Positions 9,925 through 22,715 of a stretch of 64,000 nt of DNA are shown one piece after another. Each line of letters opens with the position of its first letter. The first letter of the stretch is position 1. The notes beneath the pieces were generated by a model, which was given only the letters and a program-made list of their open reading frames with translations, did not search any database and had not been told where the DNA came from. Made by a program: the position numbers and the translations under genes. Source of the DNA: Rhodomicrobium sp. R_RK_3 (GTDB lineage: Bacteria > Pseudomonadota > Alphaproteobacteria > Rhizobiales > Rhodomicrobiaceae); contig NZ_MWLK01000037.1 in assembly GCF_002198715.1 (NCBI RefSeq), positions 212,045-276,044 of the forward strand. Direction: 5' to 3'.

Positions 9925-11952
9925 TTAAAGCACCAGCGTCTTCGCAACCGTCGCGGCTTCCTCGCCCTTCGCCGCGATCTCCTCATCCAACTTGTCGCTC
10001 TCTTCCTTGACCGCGTCGAGCCGGTTCTCCTGAGTCTTCAGCGCCTCGACATAGCGGCGGCCGAGATCGGAATTGGCGCCGACCGCCTGCAGGTTCTTGC
10101 GGATGCGCTCCTGATCCTCTGAAACGCCCTTGACCTCGGCCTCGATCGCTTCGCGGCGGCGCTCGGCCCTGTTGATGTCGGCGACGATCGCGCCGAGCTG
10201 GGCCAGCGCCTGCTGCAAGGCCGGGCTGGTATTCTCCAGGCCCCGCAAGGTCGCCTCGATGCCGCCCGCATCCAGCGTATTCAGCGCGATGAATTCCTGG
10301 TCGGTGCGCTCGAGGCCCAGCGAGGCCTTCGTCGTCTGGCCCTTGGGCGCGTTCACCTTCAGCCGCAGCCGCGCGGCGGTCTGCTCGATCTTGGCCGCAT
10401 CGCCGACCGGGTTCCAGCCGCTCGGGCGGACTTCGTCGATGACGACATCGCGGTCTTCCTCCTTTGGCGGGGTGATCTCGTAATCGATGCGGCGCACCGA
10501 CTTCACCGACACGGTGAGCTGGCCGTTCGCCACCTTGCCGAGCCGCGTCTGCTTGATGCCATTGTCGGTACGGCGAACATCGGTCTTGGCGTCGAGCGCG
10601 AAGGTGACGAATTTCGACGTGCTCTTGGCGGTCAGCGGCAATTGCGCGTCGCCGACGAAATTCGAGCGGCCGTCGCTGGTGCGGTCATAGGCAGTGATGA
10701 TGCCGGCCGGCAGGGCGCTCGCGCTGTCATTCTGCAGCAGCACAGCGGCGAGCGGGTGGCGCGCATTGGTGTCAGGCTGATAGAGCCAGGTGCGGGCGGC
10801 GGCGACCTCGCGGTCGACGAAGGGCACCATCATGGTGGAGCCGTTGGCCAGTGTCACTTTTTCCGGGAATTTATAGGAGATCTGCGTCGTGGCTTCCTCG
10901 GCCTCGGCGGCCAGCGCGGCGTTGCCCATCTCCTCGGGCATCGGCGCGGAGTCTTGGGCGATGCTCATCGCCCGCGCGGCTGGCGCCTCGGCTTTATCGG
11001 CGAGGCGGGAGTAGCGCAGAACTCCCCCCTTGGCCATCGGCGCGGGCGCGGGAACCGCCTCCTCGGCGTCATCACGGCGCGGCACGATACGCTGCGCGGT
11101 CGTCACCGGAATTTCCGGGCGCTCGACATAGAACGCCGTATAGAGCGGCTGTTTCAGCGCCACCGGATTGCCCGAAATCAGCGCCAGCTCGACATCGGCC
11201 CAGTCGCTGCCGGTCAGATTCTCGACGACGCCCCAGCCCTGCAGACGCGCCTTGCCGCCCGCATCCGGCGGCAGCACCAGCCGATAGGCGGTCTTCCAGA
11301 CCGGCGCGGCGACCACATAGCTGAAGCCCACCGGCCGCGTCGTCCGCCCCAGCAGGTTGATGGCGAGCGTGCGCCGCTCCTTGGCCCGGTTCGCCGCGAC
11401 GCCCTTCAGCGCCCGGTCGATCTGGTTGCGCGTATTCTCATCGTTGAAGCGGACGGCGGACAGCTCCTCGAGCACGGCCTGCACGAAGCCGCCTTCGGTC
11501 ATCATGGTCAGCCGGTGCTGCACCTGCTGGCCGCCATCGTCGGGCAGCCGCGCCTGCACCTCTTCGAGCCGCAGCACCCGGCCCTTGGCGTTTACCGGCC
11601 CCTCGATCTCGATCTCCGAGCCGACCAGGGCGTTCAGCAGATTCGGCAGCGAATTCAGCGCCTCGGGCCCGAAAGGCAGGTCGCGGAACAGCTCGGCGAG
11701 CGGCGCCTTGCCGGGCAGGCTGACGCCACCGATGGCGCCTTCCTGGTCGAACACGGTCAGGCTCTTCAGCAGATCGTCCACCTGGTCGAGCCGCACCGAC
11801 AGGTCGATCGTGGTGCCCGCCACGACCTCGCCGGCATGGGTGAACTGCGCCAGCCCCGCCGTCGACAACACCACCCGCTTCAGCGGCAATTGCTCAGCCA
11901 TGGCGCTGCCCGAAAAACTGACGGCGAGCGCCGCGATGACGATCCGTTTCAT
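9925..11952 (-). CDS. secreted DUF4139 domain protein
   Basis: A 675-residue exported protein with a signal peptide ([19 protein letters not shown]), a central DUF4139-type beta-rich region and a C-terminal coiled coil (about residues 580-670) rich in Glu, Lys and Arg. A middle segment (about 300-360) is Ala/Pro-rich and probably disordered. The start at 11952 is preferred because a GGAAGGATC ribosome site precedes it and because it gives a proper signal peptide; the open frame extends to 12213 without one. The family has no established biochemical role. The gene is divergent from the cidA-lrgB-like pair. Confidence 0.85.
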   Translation of the reverse strand: MKRIVIAALAVSFSGSAMAEQLPLKRVVLSTAGLAQFTHAGEVVAGTTIDLSVRLDQVDDLLKSLTVFDQEGAIGGVSLPGKAPLAELFRDLPFGPEALNSLPNLLNALVGSEIEIEGPVNAKGRVLRLEEVQARLPDDGGQQVQHRLTMMTEGGFVQAVLEELSAVRFNDENTRNQIDRALKGVAANRAKERRTLAINLLGRTTRPVGFSYVVAAPVWKTAYRLVLPPDAGGKARLQGWGVVENLTGSDWADVELALISGNPVALKQPLYTAFYVERPEIPVTTAQRIVPRRDDAEEAVPAPAPMAKGGVLRYSRLADKAEAPAARAMSIAQDSAPMPEEMGNAALAAEAEEATTQISYKFPEKVTLANGSTMMVPFVDREVAAARTWLYQPDTNARHPLAAVLLQNDSASALPAGIITAYDRTSDGRSNFVGDAQLPLTAKSTSKFVTFALDAKTDVRRTDNGIKQTRLGKVANGQLTVSVKSVRRIDYEITPPKEEDRDVVIDEVRPSGWNPVGDAAKIEQTAARLRLKVNAPKGQTTKASLGLERTDQEFIALNTLDAGGIEATLRGLENTSPALQQALAQLGAIVADINRAERRREAIEAEVKGVSEDQERIRKNLQAVGANSDLGRRYVEALKTQENRLDAVKEESDKLDEEIAAKGEEAATVAKTLVL

Positions 11953-12218
11953 GCGATCCTTCCAAAGTGTAGCGGCTCCCAATCCCCGCCGGGCCGGAGA
12001 CCCGCGGGAGACGCCCCGGCGGGTGCCGCCGCCGGGTGCTTTTTGCGTGGCACCCATGATCCAGCAGGGACCGTTGTAAATTCTGTTGGCTGCGCAATCA
12101 ATCTCTTGCCGACTATTCCGAATGCGGCGTGAATTCCGGGTGAACATCGCCCCGCTCCTGGCCTGCCGCTTGCAGGGAGCTATCCGACCGCATCTCCTTG
12201 AAAGGTAATTCAATTTCC

Positions 12219-12593
12219 ATGCTCAACGCTCTCACTCTCATCTTGTGCTGCCAGTTGGCCGGGGAACTCCTGGTCACCGCGACGGGACTCTCCGTGCCGG
12301 GCCCGGTTTGCGGCATGGCGCTGCTGTTCGGCGGGCTGGTCCTGCGCGGCGGCATCCCGGACGATATCGGACGGCTTGCCGACACGCTGCTCGGCAATCT
12401 GTCGCTGCTGTTCGTGCCCGCCGGCGTCGGCGTAATGCTGCATCTGGAGCTGCTGCGGGCCGAGATCGTGCCGATTTCGGTGGGGCTCGTCGTCTCGACG
12501 CTGCTCACCATCGCCGTCACCGGGCTGATGATGCAGTGGCTCAGCCGCCGCGCCACCCCCGCCGCCGAGGGCAGGGACGGCAAAACGTCATGA
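12219..12593 (+). CDS. CidA/LrgA family holin-like protein
   Basis: A 124-residue protein with four predicted membrane segments and the family signature PGPVCGMALLFGGLVL. LrgA/CidA proteins are holin-like inner-membrane proteins linked to murein hydrolase export, pyruvate or glycolate transport and cell death, depending on the organism. Start: ATG at 12219; a TTG at 12198 is less likely. Its stop overlaps the LrgB start (ATGA), a tightly coupled pair. No LytSR-type regulator is next to it; the histidine kinase downstream on the other strand is not of that family. Confidence 0.9.
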   Translation: MLNALTLILCCQLAGELLVTATGLSVPGPVCGMALLFGGLVLRGGIPDDIGRLADTLLGNLSLLFVPAGVGVMLHLELLRAEIVPISVGLVVSTLLTIAVTGLMMQWLSRRATPAAEGRDGKTS

Positions 12594-13309
12594 GTGGAAA
12601 TTTGCGCGAAATCTGGGTCTATCTCTCCGCCAGCCCGCTCTTGCATCTGACGCTGACACTCGTCGCCTACCAGGCCGGAAGCTGGGTCTACCGGCGCGGC
12701 AGCCTCAACCCGCTGCTCAACCCGGTGCTGCTCGCCGTGATCCTGCTGGTGGCGGCCTTGACGCTGACCGGCACCAGCTATTCCACCTATTTCGCAGGCG
12801 CGCAATTCGTGCATTTCCTGCTCGGCCCGGCGACCGTCGCCCTCGCCATCCCGCTCTACCGGCAGTTCGACCGGGTGAAGCGCTCGGCGCTGGCGGTGCT
12901 CACCAGCATCCTCACCGGCTCGCTGACGGCGTCGGTTTCGGCCTACGCCCTGGTGACGCTGCTCGGCGGCAGCGCGATCACCGCCATCTCGATCGCGCCG
13001 AAATCGGTGACGGCGCCGGTCGCCATGGGCATCTCGGAACAGCTCGGCGGCCTGCCCTCGCTGACCGCCGTGCTGGTGATCCTGACCGGCATCCTCGGCT
13101 CGATGCTCGGGCCGCCGCTGATGACGATGCTCGGCATCACCGATTGGAGCGCCCGGGGCCTTGCCATCGGCACGGCCAGCCATGGCCTGGGGACGGCGCG
13201 CGCCTTGCAGGTGAACGAGGTCGCCGGTGCTTTCGCCGGCCTCGCCATGGGCCTCAACGCGCTGGCGACCGCCCTGCTGCTGCCGCTGCTCTGGCGCCTG
13301 TTTACCTGA
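12590..13309 (+). CDS. LrgB/CidB family membrane protein
   Basis: A 239-residue polytopic protein of the LrgB family, the obligate partner of LrgA/CidA. Hydrophobic helices run throughout, with the conserved segment GGSAITAISIAPKSVTAPVA and the C-terminal SHGLGTARALQVNEVAGAFA typical of the family. It begins at the ATG overlapping the cidA-like stop by 4 nt. The 32 bp after it separate it from the convergent histidine kinase gene; no terminator is evident there. Probable role: with its partner, control of cell-wall hydrolysis or export of small metabolites. Confidence 0.92.
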   Translation: MSGNLREIWVYLSASPLLHLTLTLVAYQAGSWVYRRGSLNPLLNPVLLAVILLVAALTLTGTSYSTYFAGAQFVHFLLGPATVALAIPLYRQFDRVKRSALAVLTSILTGSLTASVSAYALVTLLGGSAITAISIAPKSVTAPVAMGISEQLGGLPSLTAVLVILTGILGSMLGPPLMTMLGITDWSARGLAIGTASHGLGTARALQVNEVAGAFAGLAMGLNALATALLLPLLWRLFT

Positions 13310-13341
13310 TGCCAGGTCGCGCGCGGGACGTGGGCTGATCG

Positions 13342-14886
<1,545 letters not shown>

Positions 14887-15391
14887 ACTACGAACCTGTT
14901 TTGTCAGCGCGAGGGGCCGCGCGTCGCGGAAGACCGGCGAGGCGGGATTACAACCCGCGAATGAAACTCGGGCAAGGCGGTCAGCCGGCCTTTCCAGCCA
15001 AAAGCCTGCCAGGGCTAATGTATCGTTGACGGGCGTCCCATAATCGGGCGTGGCGCGCACCGTCTCTCACCTGTCTCCCATATTCAAGGCCCGAAAAAGT
15101 AAATTCCGGTTTAAGCCTGACCGCAAAATCTGAACCAGCCCCCGATATTAAGGTTGACCTTTTCGCCGCCCGTCCCTCCCGGCCGCGCCGGGCCGACGCG
15201 AAAGCGCCTTAATTCGAAAGGCTTAAGCGCCAAAAGCGAAAGCGGGCCGAAAGCCGCCGCGCAATTTTAGCGAGGGTGTTTTTTCCACCAAATCAGGGCG
15301 CGCTACAATCCATGGTTTTACTTACAGAGAAATGCAGCCTTGACGCGAGTCCGGCCTGACGATACCCCTTGCAGGAGATTTCGGCATCCGG
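14887..15391. other. 505-bp divergent intergenic region
   Basis: No gene is supported here. It separates the divergent histidine kinase and GT61 genes and must hold both promoters. A partly palindromic block GCGCCTTAA...TTAAGCGC with a 10-nt spacer lies near 15207-15234. The TTAA spacing does not match the CtrA TTAA-N7-TTAA box, so I do not call it one. Confidence 0.5.
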
Positions 15392-16651
15392 ATGGACGGC
15401 ATGGCTTGGCCCTCACAGAAGAGCAGTTGGCGCAGGCGCCTCAACGGCCGCTGGCTGCGCTGGGCCCTCTGGCGCACCATCTTCCGTGTCGTGCCGGTCG
15501 CGGAAAAATGGTCGTTTCCGCTGGCGAGCGTAACCGCCTCTTCGATCGCGGCGGAAAAGATCGACGATGTGGTCTCCTTCGCCGATGCCGCGTTCGACGA
15601 TGCGCGGCATGGCGAGATCCTGCGCGGGGCGCGCCGCAACGACAAGATCGTCGGCCCGTCCGATGCCCGCCGCGAGCGGCTGTTCCGCCGGCAGATGGCG
15701 GTCATCCCGCGCTGCGCCGTGCTCGGCCATGTCGGAGCGGTGATCAGTGCCGCCGATGGGCGGATGCTGTCCCTGCGCGGCCACACCGTGCCGAACCGCA
15801 ATCAGGCGCGCCCGAGGCGGCTGGCGCCACGCGCCTTCGATGACGGGCTGGTGACCTGGCTCGAAGGCGCCGGGCATTATTTCCACTTCTTCGCCAGCCT
15901 GCTGCCGCTGCTGACCTATCTCGAGCGCGAGCACGCCGCCAGCGAGCCGCTGACCGTGCTCGTTCCCGCCGACGGGCCGCTCTTCCAGCGGCAGGTGTGC
16001 GCGGCGGTCGCCGCCGCCTATCCGGCGGTGCGGTTCGAGGGGCTGGGGAAGGGCGAGCGGGCCGAGGTCTCGCGCTATCTCTGGCTGCACCATGCCAGCG
16101 ACAATGCGGAATGGCTGCCGGTCGACCGCAAGGCGGCGGCGAGGCTCACGGGTCTGGTCCGGGCGCATTACGGGCTCGCCGAGCCGCGCGGCGGCGGCCA
16201 AATGTTCTTCAGCCGCGGCGACGCCAAGCAGCGCCGCCTGCTCAACGAGGCGGAGTTGGAGGCGGTCGCCGCCGCCAAGGGTTTTGCGCGCTTCGAGGCG
16301 CATGCCGGCAATCATCGCGAGCAGGTCCGCGCCTTTGGCGACAGCGACATGATCGTTGCGGTGCATGGCGCCGGGCTGACCAATCTCCTCTTCGCCCGTC
16401 CGGGCACCACGGTCATCGAGATCTTTCCCGAAAATTGCGTCAAGAGCACCTATCTCTGGCTCGCCTTGAAGCTGGGGCTCGACTACCGCGCCGTGCTCGG
16501 CAAGCCCGGAGATTACCATCAGGCGTTCCGCTTGCCGCCGGGAAAATTCGCCGCCGCGCTCGAGGACGCAAGCCGCTCGCGTCAGGAGCGCTTCGAGCGC
16601 CAGCCGGCCTTATCGCCGCTTGGCCTGCCCCTGCGCCGCGCCACCGGTTAA
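15392..16651 (+). CDS. glycosyltransferase family 61 protein
   Basis: A 419-residue protein with the DUF563 / GT61 C-terminal signature VHGAGLTNLLFARPGTTVIE (about residues 328-347) followed by IFPE. GT61 enzymes add sugars, often xylose or related residues, to polysaccharides or glycans; the acceptor here is unknown. No signal peptide is apparent, so it probably acts in the cytoplasm. The ATG at 15392 has an AGGAG at 15373-15377, somewhat far. It is a single gene flanked by divergent and convergent neighbours, not inside a polysaccharide cluster. Confidence 0.85.
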   Translation: MDGMAWPSQKSSWRRRLNGRWLRWALWRTIFRVVPVAEKWSFPLASVTASSIAAEKIDDVVSFADAAFDDARHGEILRGARRNDKIVGPSDARRERLFRRQMAVIPRCAVLGHVGAVISAADGRMLSLRGHTVPNRNQARPRRLAPRAFDDGLVTWLEGAGHYFHFFASLLPLLTYLEREHAASEPLTVLVPADGPLFQRQVCAAVAAAYPAVRFEGLGKGERAEVSRYLWLHHASDNAEWLPVDRKAAARLTGLVRAHYGLAEPRGGGQMFFSRGDAKQRRLLNEAELEAVAAAKGFARFEAHAGNHREQVRAFGDSDMIVAVHGAGLTNLLFARPGTTVIEIFPENCVKSTYLWLALKLGLDYRAVLGKPGDYHQAFRLPPGKFAAALEDASRSRQERFERQPALSPLGLPLRRATG

Positions 16652-16722
16652 GGCGCGAATGCCGAATTGCCGCCGCGATCTCGGCGCTCTCCACCGTGGA
16701 TTGCGTTGAAAAACGTTCCGCT

Positions 16723-17505
16723 TTAGCGGCTCGTGCCTCCGGCGGCGGCCGGGGTGGCGGCGCGGATCCAGCCATGGCGGGTCAGGCGCTCTTGCGGCAT
16801 AAAGCGCGATTTATACGCCATCTTTCGCGAGCCCTCGATCCAATAGCCCAGATAAACATAGGGCAGGCCGAGATTTTTCGCGTGCTCGATATGCTCGAGA
16901 ATGATGTAGCTGCCCAGGCTCCGGTCGATCAGCGCGGGGTCGTAATAGCTGTAGACCAGCGAGAGGCCGTCACTGAGGCGGTCGCAGAGCACCGCGGCGG
17001 CGAGCGGCTGGTCGCCGGTCACCGCGCTGCTGAGCAGGCGCGAGGCCGGCTTGCGCCGGTATTCGGTGATGAAGGTCTCGACGGCGCTGTCCTCGACCAT
17101 CATCGAATAGTCGAAAACCGACATATCGGCCATGCCGCCGTCCGAATGGCGCGCGGCGATATAATCGCGGAACAGCGAATATTGCTCCGAGGTGGCGATG
17201 GCGGCGACGCGCTTGGTATGCAGATCCTCGTTGCGGCGGCTGATGCGGCGGAGCGAGCGGGTCGGGGTGAATTCGTCGACGACGATGCGCACGGAAACGC
17301 AGGCCTGGCAGCCGTCGCAATAGGGCATATAGGCGATGTTCTGGCTGCGGCGGAAGCCGCCTTTCAGAAGATTATCCACCATCGCGGTAGACTTGTCCGG
17401 CGTCAAATGGGTGAAAATCTTCCGTTCCAGACGCCCAGGAAGATAGGGGCAGGGCTGCGGAGCCGTAACGTAGAATTCCGGAAAGCGTCGACTCTGCTCT
17501 GTCAC
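16723..17505 (-). CDS. bpt: aspartate/glutamate leucyltransferase (N-degron)
   Basis: A 260-residue Bpt/ATE1-type aminoacyl-tRNA-protein transferase. Bpt moves Leu from Leu-tRNA to N-terminal Asp or Glu of proteins, marking them for ClpS/ClpAP degradation. Recognition comes from LERKIFTHL near residue 28 and from YCDGCQACVSVRI near residue 62, with the conserved Cys residues that may bind a metal or cluster. RNEDL and the C-terminal GYWIEGSRKMAYKSRFMPQE are also characteristic. Length is typical. It has its own promoter region in the 308-bp gap upstream. Confidence 0.93.
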   Translation of the reverse strand: MTEQSRRFPEFYVTAPQPCPYLPGRLERKIFTHLTPDKSTAMVDNLLKGGFRRSQNIAYMPYCDGCQACVSVRIVVDEFTPTRSLRRISRRNEDLHTKRVAAIATSEQYSLFRDYIAARHSDGGMADMSVFDYSMMVEDSAVETFITEYRRKPASRLLSSAVTGDQPLAAAVLCDRLSDGLSLVYSYYDPALIDRSLGSYIILEHIEHAKNLGLPYVYLGYWIEGSRKMAYKSRFMPQERLTRHGWIRAATPAAAGGTSR

Positions 17506-17813
17506 GTCAGACCCTCACTCCTCACCTGTGGCTTGCCGCACATAAGAACACTCTCAACGGTTCAGCTTAAGTGACAGTTGCCAGTGAAATCAAGTGCCTG
17601 AAATTTATGCGGAGAAAGCTATAACTGCTCAGACAATTTACAAACTGATATTTTTACTTATGTATCCAATTTGATTACATGGGCTTGGGGGCAGTGCGAA
17701 AACTCTCGATTTCCACCGATTGTAAGGCCTCTGGACGCGTGTTGAAAGGATTTGTTGCACGCGATTGCGGGCGGCGCGCGGCGGTCCCTCGGACCAGCTC
17801 GCGCGCACAACAT
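17506..17813. other. 308-bp intergenic region between bpt and ilvA
   Basis: No gene is supported. The part next to bpt (about 17570-17690) is clearly AT-richer than its surroundings and probably holds the bpt promoter; an imperfect TGTA...TACA palindrome lies near 17660-17680. The part next to ilvA holds the hairpin listed separately at 17775-17806. Confidence 0.5.
17775..17806 (-). terminator. hairpin downstream of ilvA
   Basis: An inverted repeat with GGTCC/GGACC around a 3-nt loop, extended by GCGCG/CGCGC after a small internal loop, sits 8 bp past the ilvA stop. There is no T-tract, so it may be a 3' stabilising hairpin rather than a true intrinsic terminator. Confidence 0.35.
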
Positions 17814-19055
17814 CTAGTCGAGCCGGAAGACGCTGAACCCCTTGGCTTCGAGCATCGCCATGATCGAGGCCGCGTGCTTGGCGTCCTTGGTCTCGATCAT
17901 CACATCGAGGGTGATGCCCTTGGCTGGGATGTCGAGGAACATCCGGCGGTGGGAAACTTCGAGAATATTCGCGCCTGCTTCTCCCAGACATGTGGCGACG
18001 CGACCGAGCATCCCTGGCTGGTCGTCGACGACGAGGCGGAGCGAGATGATCTTGTCCTCGCGCTCGAGGCCGCGCACCAGGACCGAGGCCAGCATCCGCA
18101 CGTCGATATTGCCGCCCGACAGCACCAGCCCGACCTTGCGGCCGCGAAAGCGCTCGGGCTCGGCGAGCAATGCGGCAAGTCCGGCTGCGCCCGCGCCCTC
18201 CGCCATGGTCTTTTGCTGCACCAGGAAAGCCGAGACGGCCTGCTCGATCTGCTGCTCGCTGACCAGGATGATGTCGGAGACGAGCTTGGCGACGATGGGC
18301 AGGGTCAGCGATCCGGCGGATTTGACGGCGATGCCTTCCGCCAGCGTCTGGCCGCCGCAGATGGGCGTCTCGCCAGCGAGCCCGGCCTTCATCGACGGGT
18401 AAAGCTCGGTCTCGACGCCGAAAATCTCGATCGAGGGCTTCAGCTTCTTCATCGCGATGGCGCAGCCGGCGATCAGGCCGCCGCCGCCGATCTGCAGGAT
18501 GGCGCAATCCAGATCCGGCTGGTCTTCCAGGAATTCCGCGCCGAGCGTGCCCTGGCCGGCGATCACATAAGGATCGTCATAGGGATGGACGAAGGTCAGG
18601 CCGCGTTCGGCGCCCAGGGTCAGCGCCATTTCGCGCGCCTCGGCGACCGTTTCGCCCGCCAGCACGACTTCGGCGCCAAAACCTTCGGTGTTGGAGACCT
18701 TCACGAAAGGCGTCTGCTCCGGCATCACGATCAGCGCCGGAATGCCGAGCCGGCGCGCATGATAGGCGACCGACTGGGCATGGTTGCCGGCCGACATGGC
18801 GATGACGCCGCGCTTGCGCTCGGCGGTGCTCAGCGAGAGGAGTTTCACCAGCGCGCCCCGGTCCTTGAAGGAGCCGGTGACTTGCAGGTTTTCGTATTTG
18901 ACGAAGACCTGCGCGCCGCTCATCTGCGACAGCTTTGGCGCCGGCAGCGTGGGCGTGCGCAAAACGCGCCCACTGATGAGCTTCGTTGCCTTAAAAATAT
19001 CCCGATAGCTGAGCGCGAATTCAGGCTCAGTCACGTCCGGCGCTGCCAAGGTCAT
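17814..19055 (-). CDS. ilvA: threonine ammonia-lyase (threonine deaminase)
   Basis: A 413-residue PLP enzyme converting threonine to 2-oxobutyrate and ammonia, the first step towards isoleucine. The PLP lysine is in GSFKDRGALVKLL near residue 55 and the phosphate-binding loop is GGGGLIAGCA near residue 180. A C-terminal ACT-like regulatory region (about 338-413) begins DKIISLRLVVDDQPGMLGRV. One ACT domain places it with the shorter TdcB-like/IlvA1 form. ATG at 19055 has AGGG eight bases upstream; ATG at 19061 and TTG at 19076 are alternatives. Sits 47 bp downstream of hemB on the same strand. Confidence 0.92.
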   Translation of the reverse strand: MTLAAPDVTEPEFALSYRDIFKATKLISGRVLRTPTLPAPKLSQMSGAQVFVKYENLQVTGSFKDRGALVKLLSLSTAERKRGVIAMSAGNHAQSVAYHARRLGIPALIVMPEQTPFVKVSNTEGFGAEVVLAGETVAEAREMALTLGAERGLTFVHPYDDPYVIAGQGTLGAEFLEDQPDLDCAILQIGGGGLIAGCAIAMKKLKPSIEIFGVETELYPSMKAGLAGETPICGGQTLAEGIAVKSAGSLTLPIVAKLVSDIILVSEQQIEQAVSAFLVQQKTMAEGAGAAGLAALLAEPERFRGRKVGLVLSGGNIDVRMLASVLVRGLEREDKIISLRLVVDDQPGMLGRVATCLGEAGANILEVSHRRMFLDIPAKGITLDVMIETKDAKHAASIMAMLEAKGFSVFRLD

Positions 19056-19102
19056 GCACATGTCCCTGTGCCGCAAGGGCGCCGTGCGCGACCCTTGGGC
19101 GA

Positions 19103-20480
<1,378 letters not shown>

Positions 20481-21425
20481 CTACTGGCAAAAGGCACTGT
20501 GGCGGCGCTTGGCCATGTCGAGATGGAAGTGGTTTTTATGCGCGGCATTGGCTTCCGGGCCGAGCACCGTGCCGAACACCTTGCACGCCCCGTCATGCGC
20601 TTCGCGGAGGAACTGCGCCCGCTCGTCGCCCGCCGACCAGTGCTCGAGCACATTGATATGCTCGCCCTTGGCGGTGACGAATTCCGAGACGTCGATGGCG
20701 TCGGCAAAGGCGTGGTAGCTGATGCGCTGGGTCGTATCGTTGTAGCGGCTGCGGCAGACATAGGCGGACAGATGCATCAGCCGGATCACATTGGCCTGCA
20801 ATAACGCCTTGGCGCGTGGCTGCACCACCTCCTCCAGCCAGCGGTCGAGCGCGGCGGCGAGGCCGCAGCTCGTGGTGGCGACCGGGCGCAGCTCGGTGCG
20901 CGGCGTGTGGTTGATATATTTCAGCGCGACCGGCGCGGGGTTGCCGCAAATGCCTTCGCGGATCGGCGCGAGCACCTTCAGCTCGAAGCCGCCTTCGGGC
21001 AGCAATTTGGCGCATTGCACCTTGGCCTCGGCGATTTCGCCGTCGCTCCATCTTTCCGGCGGCGCTTCGGGGCCGAGCGGGGCATCGGCCTTTTTCGGCG
21101 CGCGCAGCGACGGCGCCAGCGCGCGGCTCGGCAAGGGCGGAATGCCCTCCACCTCGCCCTCGCGGGACGTCGCCTCCAGCGGGTCGTCACCGCTCGGCTT
21201 GTCGCGCTCGGCGGGCGCCGTTACGGCGCCCTCCTCCTCATCGTCATCATCATCGTCGTCGTCATCATCATCCACCGCCTTCTTCGCGGCCCCGGCTTTT
21301 TCGGCCCCCGACAGATTGTGGGGACGCTTTCCCGGAAGCGAGCGGTCTTGGGCAATGGACTGAGGAGGACTGGCGAACAAGGGCAGGATCAGCGCGGCGA
21401 GAACGAGGCTTAGTCGTGCGGACAT
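20481..21425 (-). CDS. secreted extensin-like family protein with poly-Asp tract
   Basis: A 314-residue exported protein. A signal peptide (about residues 1-25) is followed by a low-complexity region with eleven Asp and three Glu in a row (residues 52-65). The extensin-like C-terminal domain (about 140-314) carries SCGLAAALDRWLEEVVQP, the SYHAFADAIDVSEF motif with the conserved His/Asp pair, and HKNHFHLDM near the end. The domain is related to D-Ala-D-Ala peptidase-like folds and is common in alphaproteobacteria, but its substrate is not established. Divergent from the HIBYL-CoA hydrolase gene. Confidence 0.88.
   Translation of the reverse strand: MSARLSLVLAALILPLFASPPQSIAQDRSLPGKRPHNLSGAEKAGAAKKAVDDDDDDDDDDDEEEGAVTAPAERDKPSGDDPLEATSREGEVEGIPPLPSRALAPSLRAPKKADAPLGPEAPPERWSDGEIAEAKVQCAKLLPEGGFELKVLAPIREGICGNPAPVALKYINHTPRTELRPVATTSCGLAAALDRWLEEVVQPRAKALLQANVIRLMHLSAYVCRSRYNDTTQRISYHAFADAIDVSEFVTAKGEHINVLEHWSAGDERAQFLREAHDGACKVFGTVLGPEANAAHKNHFHLDMAKRRHSAFCQ
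21231..21272 (-). repeat. GAY trinucleotide microsatellite coding Asp11-Glu3
   Basis: Eleven GAT/GAC codons followed, in coding direction, by three GAG codons inside the extensin-like gene. Slippage would change length in multiples of three and preserve the frame. Confidence 0.9.
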
Positions 21426-21576
21426 CGTAAAACTCCCGGCTGCTAACGGTTCAGCAGGGCGATCGTTTCACTTGCCCACCCTCAATCGCCATGTATAGCC
21501 TGCGCGGATTAATTCCCCGCCTGTCCGATCGGGCGACGATCGGCACAGGATTTTTCCCGCCCATTCAGGAGTTAAG

Positions 21577-22662
21577 ATGACCGAGCCGTCCAGCCCCACC
21601 GCCGACATCATCATTCGCGAGGAGGGCCGCGCCGGATTTCTGACGCTCAACCGGCCCAAGGCGCTGAATGCCCTCACCCATGCCATGATCCGGACGCTGG
21701 AAGCACAGCGCCTGAAATGGGCGGGCACCGCGCGCATTTACGGCGTGATACTCGACGCGGTTCCGGGTCGCGCCTTTTGCGGCGGCGGCGACATCCGGGC
21801 GACCAACGACGTCGTCGACACCGATTTCGACGCCGTGGCGCAATTCTTCCGCGACGAATACCAGCATAATTGGACGCTGGAATGCTTCACCAAGCCCAAT
21901 GTCGCGCTGGTGGACGGCATCGTCATGGGCGGTGGCGTCGGCATCTCGATCTACGGCACGCACCGCGTCGCCGGCGAGAAGTTGGTCTTCGCCATGCCGG
22001 AGACCAATATCGGCTTCTTCCCCGATATCGGCGCCGGCTATTTCCTGCCGCGCTTTCCCGGCGAGACCGGCATGTATCTCGGGCTGACAGGCGCCAGCAT
22101 CGGGCGGGCCGACGCCTTCCAGCTCGGCTATGCCACCCATTGCATCGACGCGGCGCATTTCGACGCCATCCGCCGCGCCATGATCGAAGGCGACCCGATC
22201 GATGCGGTGCTGGGCGCGCTGCACCGCGATCCGGGCGAAGGCGAGCTGGCGCGGCACCGTCCCGCGATCGATCGGATTTTCGCCGCCGACAGCGTCGAGG
22301 CGATCCTGTCCCGTCTCGATGCCGAGAGCGGCGCCGATGCCGACTGGGCGCGCGAGACCGCCGCCATCATCCGCCAGCGCGCGCCGCTGAGCGTCAAAGT
22401 CGCCTTCCGCCAGCTCCGCGAGGGCCGGGCGATGCCGTCGCTTCGGGAGGAGCTGACGGCGGAATTCCGGCTCACCTGGCACATGCTGAGGGGGCGCGAT
22501 CTGCGCGAGGGCGTGCGCGCCGCGCTGATCGACCGCGACCGTTCGCCGAAATGGCAGCCCGCAACGCTCGCCGACGTCACCGACGCGATGGTGGACGCCT
22601 GTTTTGCCCCGCTCGGTGCGGACGAGCTCAAGTTGAAGGATCATTGGACCCTGGTCGACTGA
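21577..22662 (+). CDS. 3-hydroxyisobutyryl-CoA hydrolase
   Basis: A 361-residue crotonase-fold enzyme of the HIBYL-CoA hydrolase group, which releases 3-hydroxyisobutyrate in valine breakdown. Signatures are NRPKALNALTHAM, the oxyanion segments GRAFCGGGDIRA and VDGIVMGGGVGISI, and AMPETNIGFFPDIGAGYF with the acidic residues expected for hydrolysis rather than hydration. At 361 residues it is longer than enoyl-CoA hydratases (about 260), as expected for this group. It is followed after 53 bp by mmsB, which uses its product, so the two form a short valine-degradation operon. Confidence 0.9.
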   Translation: MTEPSSPTADIIIREEGRAGFLTLNRPKALNALTHAMIRTLEAQRLKWAGTARIYGVILDAVPGRAFCGGGDIRATNDVVDTDFDAVAQFFRDEYQHNWTLECFTKPNVALVDGIVMGGGVGISIYGTHRVAGEKLVFAMPETNIGFFPDIGAGYFLPRFPGETGMYLGLTGASIGRADAFQLGYATHCIDAAHFDAIRRAMIEGDPIDAVLGALHRDPGEGELARHRPAIDRIFAADSVEAILSRLDAESGADADWARETAAIIRQRAPLSVKVAFRQLREGRAMPSLREELTAEFRLTWHMLRGRDLREGVRAALIDRDRSPKWQPATLADVTDAMVDACFAPLGADELKLKDHWTLVD

Positions 22663-22715
22663 CCGGCGTTATAGAGACAAAGCGCGCGCAAAGCGCAAGG
22701 GAGAGGAAACGAAGC

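Noticed and set aside
15207..15234. CtrA-type site between the histidine kinase and GT61 genes
   Set aside because: The two TTAA boxes are 10 nt apart, not the 7 nt of the CtrA consensus.
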